From NCBI GenBank assembly GCA_035946955.1, contig DASYYE010000167.1, positions 1 through 29,059 of the forward strand: a stretch of DNA of 29,059 nucleotides, read 5' to 3'. Shown here one piece after another: positions 8,424-15,681 of the stretch. A program made the translations under genes and the position numbers. The DNA is from DASYYE01 sp035946955 (GTDB lineage Bacteria > Actinomycetota > Actinomycetes > Streptosporangiales > Streptosporangiaceae). Under the pieces are notes generated by a model. It searched no databases, was not told where the DNA came from, and saw nothing but the letters and a program-made list of their open reading frames with translations. The number at the start of each line of letters is the position of its first letter. The stretch's first letter is position 1.

Positions 8424-8489
8424 GGTTTGGGTAAACCGAGGACCATTCTCTGTTCTCGAGACCCCTACCACCATCCCCAAATTAGGGGT
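8424..8489. terminator. Weak hairpins between the two propeller genes
   Basis: The 115-bp gap contains GGTTT-gggt-AAACC (8424-8437) and the inverted repeat ACCCCTA/TAGGGGT (8461-8467 with 8483-8489, 15-nt loop). The second lies just past the pseudogene stop and could be a weak terminator. The first could be an operator or part of the leader of the gene at 8379. Confidence 0.25.
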
Positions 8490-8494
8490 GCTGG

Positions 8495-9423
8495 TCAGGG
8501 ACCGAACTTGAGGATGCCGCCCTGGCCGAGCCCTGGGCCGCCGCCTGGCGGGAGGATCGAGCCGACGGCCCACACGGACCGGGTGCCCGGGATGCGGACA
8601 GCGACGTCGGCTGGGTCACGTGACCGGAAGTGCTCGGCACCGGCGTGACGCCCCAGCGGCCACCACCGTCGTGGTAGAAGGACGCCGTGGCGGCCATGCC
8701 CTTGAAGCCGGCCAGCCAGATCCCGCCGTGTCCGTCTGCCGTGATGGGGCCCCGGCTCGGAGAGCGCAACGGGAACTCTGACCCGTGCCCACGCCGTCCC
8801 GTCCCAGTGCAGCAGGACGTTGCCTGGCGCGAGCCCCATGCCCTTGGTCACTACCGCATCGGCCCAGACGTTGCCCGGCGCGATGTCTGTGATGCCCGCG
8901 AACTGATAAGCCTCGCCCGGCGGCAGGGAGATCGGGGGCAGCGGGACTCTGGCCCACTTGCTCCCGTCCCAGTGCATGGTGGCCTGGCCTCCGGTTGTGA
9001 GGGAGCTGCTGCCCACCACCCAGACGTCGCTGGCAGAGGAGGCGCTGGCCGCGGTGGGGATGATCGGCAGTTTCACCCAGGTCCAGACGGTGCCGTTGAA
9101 GTGCGCGATGTACTCGGCTGGAGTGGAGATGACCAGGCCGAAGAGCCACGCGTCACCCGGGCTCGGGGCCACCGCAGCGGTCGTTGCCAGCCCAGTGATC
9201 CGGGGGCTGGCAGCCCACGCGGGGCCGTCCCAGTGCAAGGGGACCGAGTAGTCGGTGATGCCGTTGGCCGTGGTGGCATTGGCGAAGACCCACTCGTCGT
9301 GGCTGAACTCGCGGCGGTGACCGCGTTGTTGACGTCCTTGCCGAACCCCGGCGGTGAGGTAGTCCGCTGCCACGCGCTGCCATTCCACTGCTCGACCACC
9401 AGGCTCTGCGTGCCGCAGGGGTT
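8495..9423 (-). pseudogene. C-terminal part of a disrupted secreted propeller paralogue
   Basis: This stretch aligns along its whole length with the gene at 7255-8379: the same W-N-G/W-D-G repeats and the same C-terminus G-Q-G-G-I-L-K-F-G-P. The reading frame changes three times relative to the paralogue: a 1-nt loss near 9303-9309 (before H-D-E-W-V-F), a 1-nt gain near 8745-8753 (a GGGGCCCC run before I-T-A-D-G-H-G-G), and a 1-nt loss near 8595-8597 (before I-P-G-T-R-S-V-W). Upstream it is cut by the IS607-type element at 9420-9423; its first 65 codons lie at 14171-14365. Joined and frame-corrected it would encode about 373 residues, against 374 for the paralogue. Confidence 0.88.
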
Positions 9424-9447
9424 GCGAACTGCTCTGGCTGAAGTGAG

Positions 9448-9482
9448 TTTTGGCTAGCGTACATATGTTCTAGGTAGCAAAA
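9448..9482. repeat. Imperfect palindrome at the element's left end
   Basis: TTTTGGCTAG and CTAGGTAGCAAAA form an imperfect inverted repeat around ACATATGT, 8 nt before the tnpA start. This is the only AT-rich stretch nearby. It could be a recombinase binding site, the tnpA promoter, or both; the sequence does not decide. Confidence 0.4.
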
Positions 9483-9489
9483 TGTAAGT

Positions 9490-10110
9490 GTGAATCTGAC
9501 CGAGTGGGCGCATGCGCAGGGCATCCATGTGCAGACTGCCTATCGCTGGTACCGGGAGGGGAAGCTGCCTGTCCCGGTGCAGAAGGTCGGGCGGTTGATC
9601 CTGGTGTCCCCAGAGGCTGCAGCCGGGGCGGCGCGTAAGGCTGATGGCGCTGGCCTGTACGCGCGGGTGTCCTCACGCGAGCAGAAGTCCGATCTGGATG
9701 GGCAGGTGGCGCGGCTGTCCGCGTGGGCGGCAAAGGCTGGCCTGCCTGTGGTGCGGGTGGAGGCTGAGGTCGGGTCGGGCATGGACGGCTCCCGCGCGAA
9801 GGTGCGCAGGCTGCTTGCCGACCCTGCGGTGACTGTCGTGGTTGCCGAGCACCGGGACAGGCTTGGGCGGGTGAACACCGAACTGGTGGAGGCTGCCCTG
9901 TCCGCGCATGGGCGTCGCCTGGTGGTGCTGGATGATTCCGAAGTCACCGACGACTTGGTGCCGGACATGGTGGAGGTATTGACTTCGTTCTGTGCCCGGC
10001 TTTATGGTCGGCGGTCGGCGCGGAACCGGGCGTTGAAGGCTCTCGGGTGCGCGCAGCAGGACATCGGCCCGCAAGCGGTGAAGCTGCAGGCCTGCGGTGG
10101 TGGCGTGTGA
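9490..10110 (+). CDS. tnpA: IS607-family serine recombinase transposase
   Basis: The 206-residue protein has the IS607 order: an N-terminal MerR-like helix-turn-helix (L-T-E-W-A-H-A-Q-G-I-H-V-Q-T-A-Y-R-W-Y), then a small serine-recombinase catalytic domain. The nucleophile is Ser61 in Y-A-R-V-S-S, followed by the Q-x-x-D-L-D-x-Q motif, A-E-H-R-D-R-L-G-R (catalytic arginines) and the C-terminal helix. It would excise and insert the element through a covalent serine-DNA intermediate. The start is GTG at 9490, just inside the left-end palindrome, with no good ribosome binding site. The stop TGA overlaps the tnpB GTG. No defect is visible, so the protein may be active. Confidence 0.92.
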   Translation: MNLTEWAHAQGIHVQTAYRWYREGKLPVPVQKVGRLILVSPEAAAGAARKADGAGLYARVSSREQKSDLDGQVARLSAWAAKAGLPVVRVEAEVGSGMDGSRAKVRRLLADPAVTVVVAEHRDRLGRVNTELVEAALSAHGRRLVVLDDSEVTDDLVPDMVEVLTSFCARLYGRRSARNRALKALGCAQQDIGPQAVKLQACGGGV

Positions 10111-11232
10111 GCGCGCTGCGGGCGATCGCGGTACCGTTCGTGGCTGCACCAGCGGCGGGTGCCCGTGTGCGGACCCGGCTTCGCGTGCCTGACGCCGATG
10201 CTGCCGTGCTGCGTGAGGTGGGTGAGCACCTGGGTTCGCTAGCGTCGGCCGACCTGGCTGCCCGGTGTGCGGAGGGAAAGCTGGACGCCGAGGGCAGGGC
10301 CAGGTCCCGGCAGGTGCGCAAGCAGGCGCTTACCGCGAGATCGTCATCCCGGTGGGCCGGTGCGCTGACCCGCACGAGCGAGGACGCCTACCAGCTCGCC
10401 TACCGCAACCTGCTAGCCGAGCGCCACTGCCTGCTGGCCCGGATCAAGTGGATCGAGACCCGGTCGGCCGTTCCGGTCGGCACGCGTGCCGGGCGCGTGC
10501 CTGGCTACCCGACCCGCGCCGAACGGCACGCCAAGACGGTCCGCATCCAGGCACTGCGCACCAGGCTGGCCGAGGTGGGGCAGCAACTCGATACCGGCCG
10601 TGTGAGCGTGTGCCGGGGCGGGAAGTCCCTGCTGCGCAAACGGCACAACCTCGCAGATGCCGGTCTCACCCAGGCCCGGTGGCGCGGGCAGTGGACCGCC
10701 GCCCGGCTGTTCCTCACCGCCGACGGGGAGAAAGACAAGACCTGGGGCAACGAGACGATCCGCTGGAACCCTGACCAGCACTGGCTGGAGATCAGGCTGC
10801 CCGCCCCGTTGCTGCGTCTGGCCAACCGGCCCAACGGGCGCTACCGGCTCTCATGCCCAGTTGAGTTCACCTACCGGGGCGGCGACGTAGCTGCGCAAGC
10901 CGCTACCGGGGCCATCCGCTACGACATCAGCCTTGACCCGGCCCGCGGACGCTGGTACCTCGACGCCTCCTGGAAGACTCCGGCCATCGAGCCAGTGACG
11001 CTGGATCAGGCCCGGATGGGGAATGTCGTCTCGGTGGACCTCAACGCAGGTCATCTCGCGGTGGCAGTGCTGGACCCGCACGGCAACCAGATAGGCGTCC
11101 CGCACACCATCAGCCTCCCGCTGGCCGGGCTTGCCTCAACAACCAGGGACGGGCACCTCCGGGCCGCGATCAGCCGCATCCTCGGCACCGCCCGCGAGCA
11201 CTACGCGACCGCCGTCGTGATCGAGAACCTGG
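10107..11232 (+). CDS. tnpB: TnpB-family RNA-guided nuclease-like protein, 5' exon
   Basis: The exon encodes 375 codons plus one base. The start is GTG 10107, overlapping the tnpA stop in GTGA; an in-frame ATG at 10047 lies inside tnpA and is not preferred. An N-terminal RNA/DNA-binding region with many Arg and His residues is followed by the RuvC core. RuvC-I Asp311 lies in V-S-V-D-L-N-A-G-H. RuvC-II Glu373 lies in V-V-I-E-N-L. The exon ends after CTG-G, where the group II intron begins; unspliced reading gives only G-A-P then TGA inside the intron. Spliced to 13630-14165 the gene is 1,662 nt, an intact 553-residue frame. In IS607/IS605 elements TnpB uses an RNA from its own 3' end to cut the empty donor site, favouring element retention; that role is inferred here. 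Confidence 0.88.
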
Positions 11233-11243
11233 GTGCGCCATGA

Positions 11244-11771
11244 GGCGCACTGCTATAGAGCCCGCGCAGCGGGCAGAGACGGGAGGAGTTATCTCTGGAT
11301 CTGATGGCTGACCGGAGTGCGAAAGCACAATAAGGGAAAACAGCATGCCAGGAAACCGATGGCCGTGTCCAGGTGCAAGGAACGGTGCGCCGGGAGATCC
11401 GCGTGACATGGTGAAAGCCTGATTGCCTGAACCCCAGTCTCCAGAAGGTGAAACTCGACACCCACCGGAAATGCACCTGAAACCGGTGCCGGCCCCTGCG
11501 GCGTGATGTCTAGGTGCGCGCTGCAATCCTCCCGGGGCGCAGGAGCGATGCCCAGCGAGGGTATTAAAGGAGACGGACGGGGCGCCTAAACCACGCTAGA
11601 GCATGTAGCAGTGTGAACATGGGATTGCCTAAGGGGCGAGAGCCCTACGGCGACGGAGTGCCCGTAGTAATCGGCGGGGTAACGTCCGCCCAATCTGGAG
11701 ACCGCTAATGACGGACCACAGGGTGAAGGGGCACAGGTGACTGAACGAGAAGAAACCACGAGGTATGCGTA
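11244..11771 (+). ncRNA. Group II intron 5' ribozyme region (domains I-IV upstream part)
   Basis: This 528-nt stretch has no coding frame of note. It follows the intron's first hairpin GTGCGCC-atga-GGCGCAC (11233-11250) and contains many purine-rich loops and short complementary segments, as expected for domain I. It ends with GAGG 8 nt before the maturase ATG, a plausible ribosome binding site. I cannot assign each domain without folding. Confidence 0.7.
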
Positions 11772-13547
11772 ATGCAGAAAGCCGAAGTGGTGCTTGGCGT
11801 TCTCCGTGAGCGCGGCGAAAGGAAACTGCCGTGCGAGCAGCTTTACAGGCAGATGTTCAACAAGGACTTGTACCTGACGGCCTACGGGAACATCTACTCC
11901 AACCAGGGGGCGATGACCCCCGGGGCCAGTGGGGAAACAGCGGACGGGATGTCCGAGGCGAAGATCGAACAGATCATAGAGCTGATGCGGCGGGAAAGGT
12001 ACCGTTTCTCGCCTGCCCGCCGCACCTACATTCCCAAGAAGAATGGAAAGCTCCGCCCCCTCGGCATGCCGTCCTGGTCAGATAAGCTAGTCGGGGAAGT
12101 CGTGCGGATACTGCTGGATGCATTCTACGATCCGCAGTTCTCGGACAACTCTCACGGGTTCCGGAGAGGCAGGGGATGTCACACCGCGCTGCGGCACATC
12201 GACACCGCCTGGACCGGGACCGCCTGGTTCATAGAGGGCGATGTCACCGACTGTTTCGGCAGCCTTGACCATGAGACCCTTCTCAGGATACTAGCGGAGA
12301 AAATCCACGACAACCGTTTCCTCCGGCTTATCCGCAACATGCTCAAAGCCGGGTACCTCGAAGACTGGGAATACCGCGAGACACTCAGCGGCTGCCCCCA
12401 GGGCGGTGTCGTATCACCAATCCTCAGCAACATCTACCTGCACAAGCTCGACGAATTCATCGAGCAGGAACTGATCCCGCAGTACACCAAGGGAACCAGC
12501 CGCAGATACAACCCTGAGTATGACAGGACGTGGAAGCGGCTGAGCAGGGCGCGAAAGAACGGGGACCGGGCGGCAGCCCGCGACCTGGAAAAGAAAGCCC
12601 TCGGACTCCCCTCCCACGACCCCGCAGACCCCGGTTACCGGCGCATCAGGTACGTAAGGTACGCCGATGACACCTTGCTGGGGTTCAACGGGCCGAAGGC
12701 CGAAGCAGAGGAAATCAAGGCACGGATCGCGGTGTTCCTCCGGGAGACCCTCGGACTGGAACTCGGCGAGGCCAAGACCCTGATCACCCACGCCCGCACC
12801 CGGCGGGCGCGGTTCCTCGGCTACGACATCACCGTCCAGCACTGCAACGCGCGGCTCACCGGCGGCAAGAGAGAGGCCAACGGGAAGATCGCGCTGAAAG
12901 TGCCCCCAGACGTGATCAAGGCCCAGTGCGCCCGCTACCGGCGGCACGGTAAACCGGCAGGCCGCCAGGAGCTCCAGAACAACGACGACTACGACATCGT
13001 CCGCCTCTACGGAGCCGAGTACCAGGGCGTCGTCAACTACTACCTCCTCGCCCAGGACGTCTGGAAGCTGAACACCCTGTGGTGGCACTCCGTGACGTCC
13101 ATGCTGAAAACCCTGGCGGCCAAGCACCACAGCACCGTTACCAAGACGGCGGCCCGCAACAAGGCCAAAGTCAAGACCAGGAACGGGCTTAGGACCTGCT
13201 TCACCGCCACGAGGAAACGGCAGGGCAAGAAGGACCTGGTAGCACGATCCGGCGGGATCGTCCTGCGGCGCGACCGGCGCGCGGAAATCCGCGACCCCCG
13301 GCCCGCCCCGGCCGCCCACCCCCGCAAGGAGCTGGTCTCCCGGCTCCGCACGCGGAGATGCGAACTCTGCGAGACCGGCACCACGGTGGCAGTCCACCAA
13401 GTCGCCGACCTCAAAGCGCTCGGGCAGCCAGGACCGGGCCAGCCCGCGTGGGCCGCCCTCATGACAAAGATGCGGCGCAAAACGCTCATCGTCTGCGCCC
13501 CCTGTCATGACCTGATCCACGCGAACCCCGTCACGCACGCGGCGTAA
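11772..13547 (+). CDS. ltrA: Group II intron-encoded reverse transcriptase/maturase with HNH endonuclease
   Basis: The 591-residue protein carries the RT domain (about 60-345). Motifs include R-P-L-G-M-P, S-H-G-F-R-R-G-R-G-C-H-T-A-L, D-V-T-D-C-F, G-C-P-Q-G-G-V-V-S-P and the active-site Y-A-D-D at 297-300. A basic insertion with an E-K-K-A-L-G-L-P-S segment precedes Y-A-D-D, as in many bacterial and organellar-like maturases. The maturase X region follows, with basic patches (about 350-480). The C-terminus is an HNH zinc-type endonuclease: Cys530, Cys533, His542, Cys575, Cys578, His579. The protein assists splicing, reverse transcribes the intron and nicks target DNA for retrohoming. GAGG with an 8-nt spacer supports the ATG. 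All key residues are intact, so mobility seems possible; a second copy at the window start supports this. Confidence 0.95.
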   Translation: MQKAEVVLGVLRERGERKLPCEQLYRQMFNKDLYLTAYGNIYSNQGAMTPGASGETADGMSEAKIEQIIELMRRERYRFSPARRTYIPKKNGKLRPLGMPSWSDKLVGEVVRILLDAFYDPQFSDNSHGFRRGRGCHTALRHIDTAWTGTAWFIEGDVTDCFGSLDHETLLRILAEKIHDNRFLRLIRNMLKAGYLEDWEYRETLSGCPQGGVVSPILSNIYLHKLDEFIEQELIPQYTKGTSRRYNPEYDRTWKRLSRARKNGDRAAARDLEKKALGLPSHDPADPGYRRIRYVRYADDTLLGFNGPKAEAEEIKARIAVFLRETLGLELGEAKTLITHARTRRARFLGYDITVQHCNARLTGGKREANGKIALKVPPDVIKAQCARYRRHGKPAGRQELQNNDDYDIVRLYGAEYQGVVNYYLLAQDVWKLNTLWWHSVTSMLKTLAAKHHSTVTKTAARNKAKVKTRNGLRTCFTATRKRQGKKDLVARSGGIVLRRDRRAEIRDPRPAPAAHPRKELVSRLRTRRCELCETGTTVAVHQVADLKALGQPGPGQPAWAALMTKMRRKTLIVCAPCHDLIHANPVTHAA

Positions 13548-13557
13548 GTCACTGGAA

Positions 13558-13629
13558 AGCCCGGTGCTCCGAAAGGCGCCCGCCGGGTTTGGAGGGAGGC
13601 TGCCCCGGACACGGGGCAGCCGACCCTAC
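13558..13629 (+). ncRNA. Group II intron domains V and VI
   Basis: Domain V (13558-13590) begins with the catalytic AGC, has stem AGCCCGG/CCGGGTT and a GAAA tetraloop. Domain VI is the hairpin 13598-13621 with unpaired A13623, seven nt before the 3' splice site, the expected branch point. The sequence is identical to 21-92. Confidence 0.85.
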
Positions 13630-14165
13630 ACTTCAGCGACGCTCGCCACCAAGGCCGCGAACGCACCGGAAACCGGCCATTGCGGGGACGCCGGGGACGC
13701 GCCTTCCGCCGCCAGATAGTCGGTATCCCCACCGCCCGGTTCCGGGACCGGCTCACCCACATGGCCGCCAGCACCGGCATCGCCGTCATCGCCGTGGACC
13801 CCGCCTACACCTCCCGCTGGGCAGCGCAGCACTGGCTCGCCCCCCTGCGACAGCACCACCCCAAGCTCACCGGCCACCACGCCGCGGCGCTGGTGATCGG
13901 CAGACGCGGACTCGGCCTGCGGGCTCGCCGGCGTGCGTCAGGGAACCCACCCGCACCAGAGGATGCGGCCAGGTCAACCCAGGCACGCCGCCAGACTGAC
14001 CCGAAGGCAGGGACCACGACCAGGAGACCCGCCACCCACACGGACCCCCGGCAGCCGACAGGCACCAAGACCGGAAGGCCCAGACGGACCACGGCAGGCG
14101 ACCAGGCGGCCCAAGACCGTTCGGGACCGCCCGCCAAGCAAGACTCGCTCCTGCTAGGCGACTAG
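13630..14165 (+). CDS. tnpB: TnpB-family protein, 3' exon
   Basis: This exon supplies residues 376-553 of the spliced protein. It starts D-F-S-D-A-R directly after I-E-N-L, then continues with G-I-P-T-A-R-F-R-D-R-L, A-V-D-P-A-Y-T-S-R-W, G-H-H-A-A-A-L-V-I-G-R-R and a basic Pro/Arg-rich tail ending L-L-L-G-D. Two features differ from textbook TnpB. There is no C-x-x-C zinc ribbon after the Y-T-S motif. The usual RuvC-III D-x-N-A-A reads H-H-A-A-A (His458/459). The first copy in the window has the same two features, so they belong to the subfamily and are not random decay. The DNA over this 3' end may also encode the guide RNA scaffold. Confidence 0.82.
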
Positions 14166-14171
14166 GAACGG
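14150..14171 (+). other. Conserved right-end motif of the IS607-type elements
   Basis: CTCCTGCTAG…AGGAACGG here and TCCTGCTAG…AAGAACGG at 610-632 are shared by the two otherwise diverged elements and end at the GG where host DNA resumes. In TnpB elements this end forms the 3' part of the guide RNA scaffold, with the guide read from the flank; that role is inferred from other IS605/IS607 elements. Confidence 0.5.
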
Positions 14172-14365
14172 TTCGTGCAGTGCACCTCCGCTGCGACAGC
14201 ATTACCTGCGGCGGTGGCGGCAACGCTGTTGAGTGCTGTGTCGCCAAAGACCTGGACCACCCGCCAGGTGGATGTAGCGGCTTGGGCGGGGACCAGTCCT
14301 GCGACCGGGCCTAGGAGCGCAGCCCCGGCCGCAGCCACCAAGGACCAGCGCAGCTTCACCTTCAT
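14171..14365 (-). pseudogene. N-terminal part of the disrupted secreted propeller paralogue
   Basis: ATG at 14363-14365 has GGGAGG with a 7-nt spacer. The 65 codons encode a signal peptide (M-K-V-K-L-R-W-S-L-V, hydrophobic core, V-P-A-Q-A-A) and then W-R-V-V-Q-V, matching the start of the intact paralogue at 8379. The frame breaks at the element border after C-T-N, reading R-S-stop into the element. The remainder is at 8495-9423. The promoter and start look undamaged, so a short secreted peptide might still be made. Confidence 0.88.
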
Positions 14366-14482
14366 GCCGACACCTCCCGGTCCACGCCTTGGAGGCTACG
14401 CCTGCAGAGTCCCTGACAGTAGGGTTGCTGCCTGGGGGATCACCGGGTGGTCTGCAGCACCCCTTGGTGAAAGGCAGTTGGC

Positions 14483-15595
14483 ATGACGAACGTGAGCATC
14501 CTGGACGCTGGCAGCCCACTGGTGGTGGCCACGGCCCACATGGCCGCGAACCACCTGACGTTCCTGGAGGCTGGCGTCGTCGGCCTCATCCAAGGGGTCA
14601 CGGAGCTGTTTCCCGTGTCCAGCCTCGGTCACAACGTGCTCATTCCGGCGCTCATCGGTGGGCAGTGGCAGCAGGACCTGAACGTGGCCGGCCCGGAGTC
14701 GCCCTATCTGGCGTTCATCGTGGGTCTTCACGTGGCAACCGCGATCGCACTGCTGATCTACTTCTGGCGCGACTGGGTGCGGATCATCGGCGGGTTCTTC
14801 CGGTCGCTGAAGCACATGGCCTCCCCGCCACCCGGGGAGGACCGCTTTGAGTTCCGGACCGTCGAGGAGCGCATGGCCTGGTTGGTCATCCTCGCCACCA
14901 TCCCGGTCGGCCTGGTCGGAGTGCTCTTCGAGCACGAGTTCCGGGTGATCTTCGGCAAGCCGATCGCCGCTGCCGTGTTCCTCACTGTCAACGGGGTGAT
15001 CCTCTACGCGGGGGAACGCTTCCGGCGGAAGTCCTCCATCCAGGCAGACGAGCAGGTGGCCGCCGAGCGCGAACTCGTGCTCGCGGGGCCCACCGACATC
15101 GCGGAGCCAGCGAGCCACGTGAGCAGGGGGCACCATGCCCCCGAATCCAGTCAGCGGGCCGTGCGCGATGCCGAGCTAGCGGAAGCGGCGGCCGCGGACC
15201 GGCGCCTGTCCCAGATGGGCTACGGCGAAGCCATCATCATCGGCTGCGCCCAGATCCTCGCCCTGCTCGCCGGCATCAGCCGCGACGGCGTCACGATGGT
15301 CGCCGGGATGTTCCGCGGGCTGTCCCGGGCTGACGCGGCCCGGTTCGCGTTCCTGCTGGCCACGCCGGTGATCCTGGCCGCGGGCGCGCTCAAGATCCCC
15401 GACCTGATGGGCCCTCTTGGCAATGGCATCCGCGGCCAGGTGCTCTTCGGCAGTGTGCTGTCGGGTGTCGGCGCCTACGTCTCGGTGCGGTTCCTGACCC
15501 GCTACTTCGCGAAGACCCGCACGCTGACCCCGTTCGCGGTCTACTGCCTCGTCGTCGGCGTCGGCAGCACCATCTACCTCGGCCTCATCAGATAG
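14483..15595 (+). CDS. uppP: Undecaprenyl-diphosphatase, divergent BacA/UppP family
   Basis: The 370-residue membrane protein recycles undecaprenyl pyrophosphate for cell-wall synthesis, by family. The first signature reads G-L-I-Q-G-V-T-E-L-F-P-V-S-S-L-G-H (the E/Q-x-x-x-E motif with Gln first). The second reads A-G-I-S-R-D-G-V-T, keeping the Arg but changing the usual P-G-x-S-R-S-x-x-T. Seven to eight hydrophobic segments surround these. A charged loop of about 60 residues (roughly 178-240, rich in Ala/Glu/Arg/His) makes it longer than the usual 265-290. GAAAGG lies 8 nt before the ATG. It is divergent from the broken propeller gene and followed by a hairpin terminator. The family is secure; the altered motifs leave room for a different lipid substrate. 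Confidence 0.85.
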   Translation: MTNVSILDAGSPLVVATAHMAANHLTFLEAGVVGLIQGVTELFPVSSLGHNVLIPALIGGQWQQDLNVAGPESPYLAFIVGLHVATAIALLIYFWRDWVRIIGGFFRSLKHMASPPPGEDRFEFRTVEERMAWLVILATIPVGLVGVLFEHEFRVIFGKPIAAAVFLTVNGVILYAGERFRRKSSIQADEQVAAERELVLAGPTDIAEPASHVSRGHHAPESSQRAVRDAELAEAAAADRRLSQMGYGEAIIIGCAQILALLAGISRDGVTMVAGMFRGLSRADAARFAFLLATPVILAAGALKIPDLMGPLGNGIRGQVLFGSVLSGVGAYVSVRFLTRYFAKTRTLTPFAVYCLVVGVGSTIYLGLIR

Positions 15596-15649
15596 ACGGC
15601 CGGGCCGGCCACTCACACCTGTGCCGGCAAAGATCGTCAGCCTGACCAA

Positions 15650-15673
15650 CCGCCTTCCTCGGCGGGCGTTTTC
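15650..15673 (+). terminator. Intrinsic terminator after uppP
   Basis: CCGCC-ttcct-CGGCGG followed by GCGTTTT forms a compact GC hairpin with a short T run. It sits between the convergent uppP and typA stops and reads as a rho-independent terminator for uppP. Confidence 0.6.
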
Positions 15674-15681
15674 TGATCGTT

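Larger units (their letters stand above)
11233..13629 (+). mobile_element. Group II intron inserted in tnpB
   Basis: The intron begins with the conserved 5' GTGCG (11233) and ends with AC (13628-13629). Between these are a structured 5' half (11233-11771), the RT-maturase gene, and domains V and VI. Excision joins CTG-G to AC-TTC, giving Asp376 and the canonical I-E-N-L-D-F of TnpB, which fixes both splice sites to the base. CCAGGT at 11369-11374 can pair perfectly with the six exon bases ACCTGG (11227-11232) and CTAGGT at 11509-11514 can pair with one wobble; either could be EBS1. The orientation is sense to tnpB, as needed for splicing from its mRNA. Confidence 0.92.
9420..14173 (+). mobile_element. 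Complete IS607-type element with nested group II intron
   Basis: The element inserted into a propeller gene. GGTT is found at both junctions (9420-9423 and 14170-14173), and joining through one copy restores the interrupted reading frame exactly (…C-T-N | P-C-G-T…). Sharing only a GG-containing core, with no longer target duplication, fits IS607, whose serine transposase exchanges at a GG dinucleotide. It encodes tnpA and tnpB in overlapping order. About 4.75 kb in length, it is enlarged by a 2,397-nt group II intron in tnpB; without the intron it would be about 2.35 kb. Confidence 0.88.

Noticed and set aside
10047..10106. Earlier ATG start for tnpB
   Set aside because: It lies inside tnpA and would add 20 residues; the GTG at 10107 overlapping the tnpA stop is the normal coupled start.
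11241..11243. tnpB as a nonsense-truncated pseudogene ending at TGA 11243
   Set aside because: The stop lies inside the intron, and splicing restores the full frame.
12414..13538. 374-codon open frame opposite the maturase gene
   Set aside because: Shadow of the maturase codons, with no recognisable domain or start signal.
13797..13799. Asp432 in A-V-D-P-A-Y-T-S as the third RuvC catalytic residue
   Set aside because: In TnpB this segment precedes the zinc ribbon; the RuvC-III motif aligns better with G-H-H-A-A-A further on.
14174..14482. Independent small gene between the element and uppP
   Set aside because: The only coding signal is the N-terminal piece of the propeller pseudogene; the remainder is a divergent promoter region.
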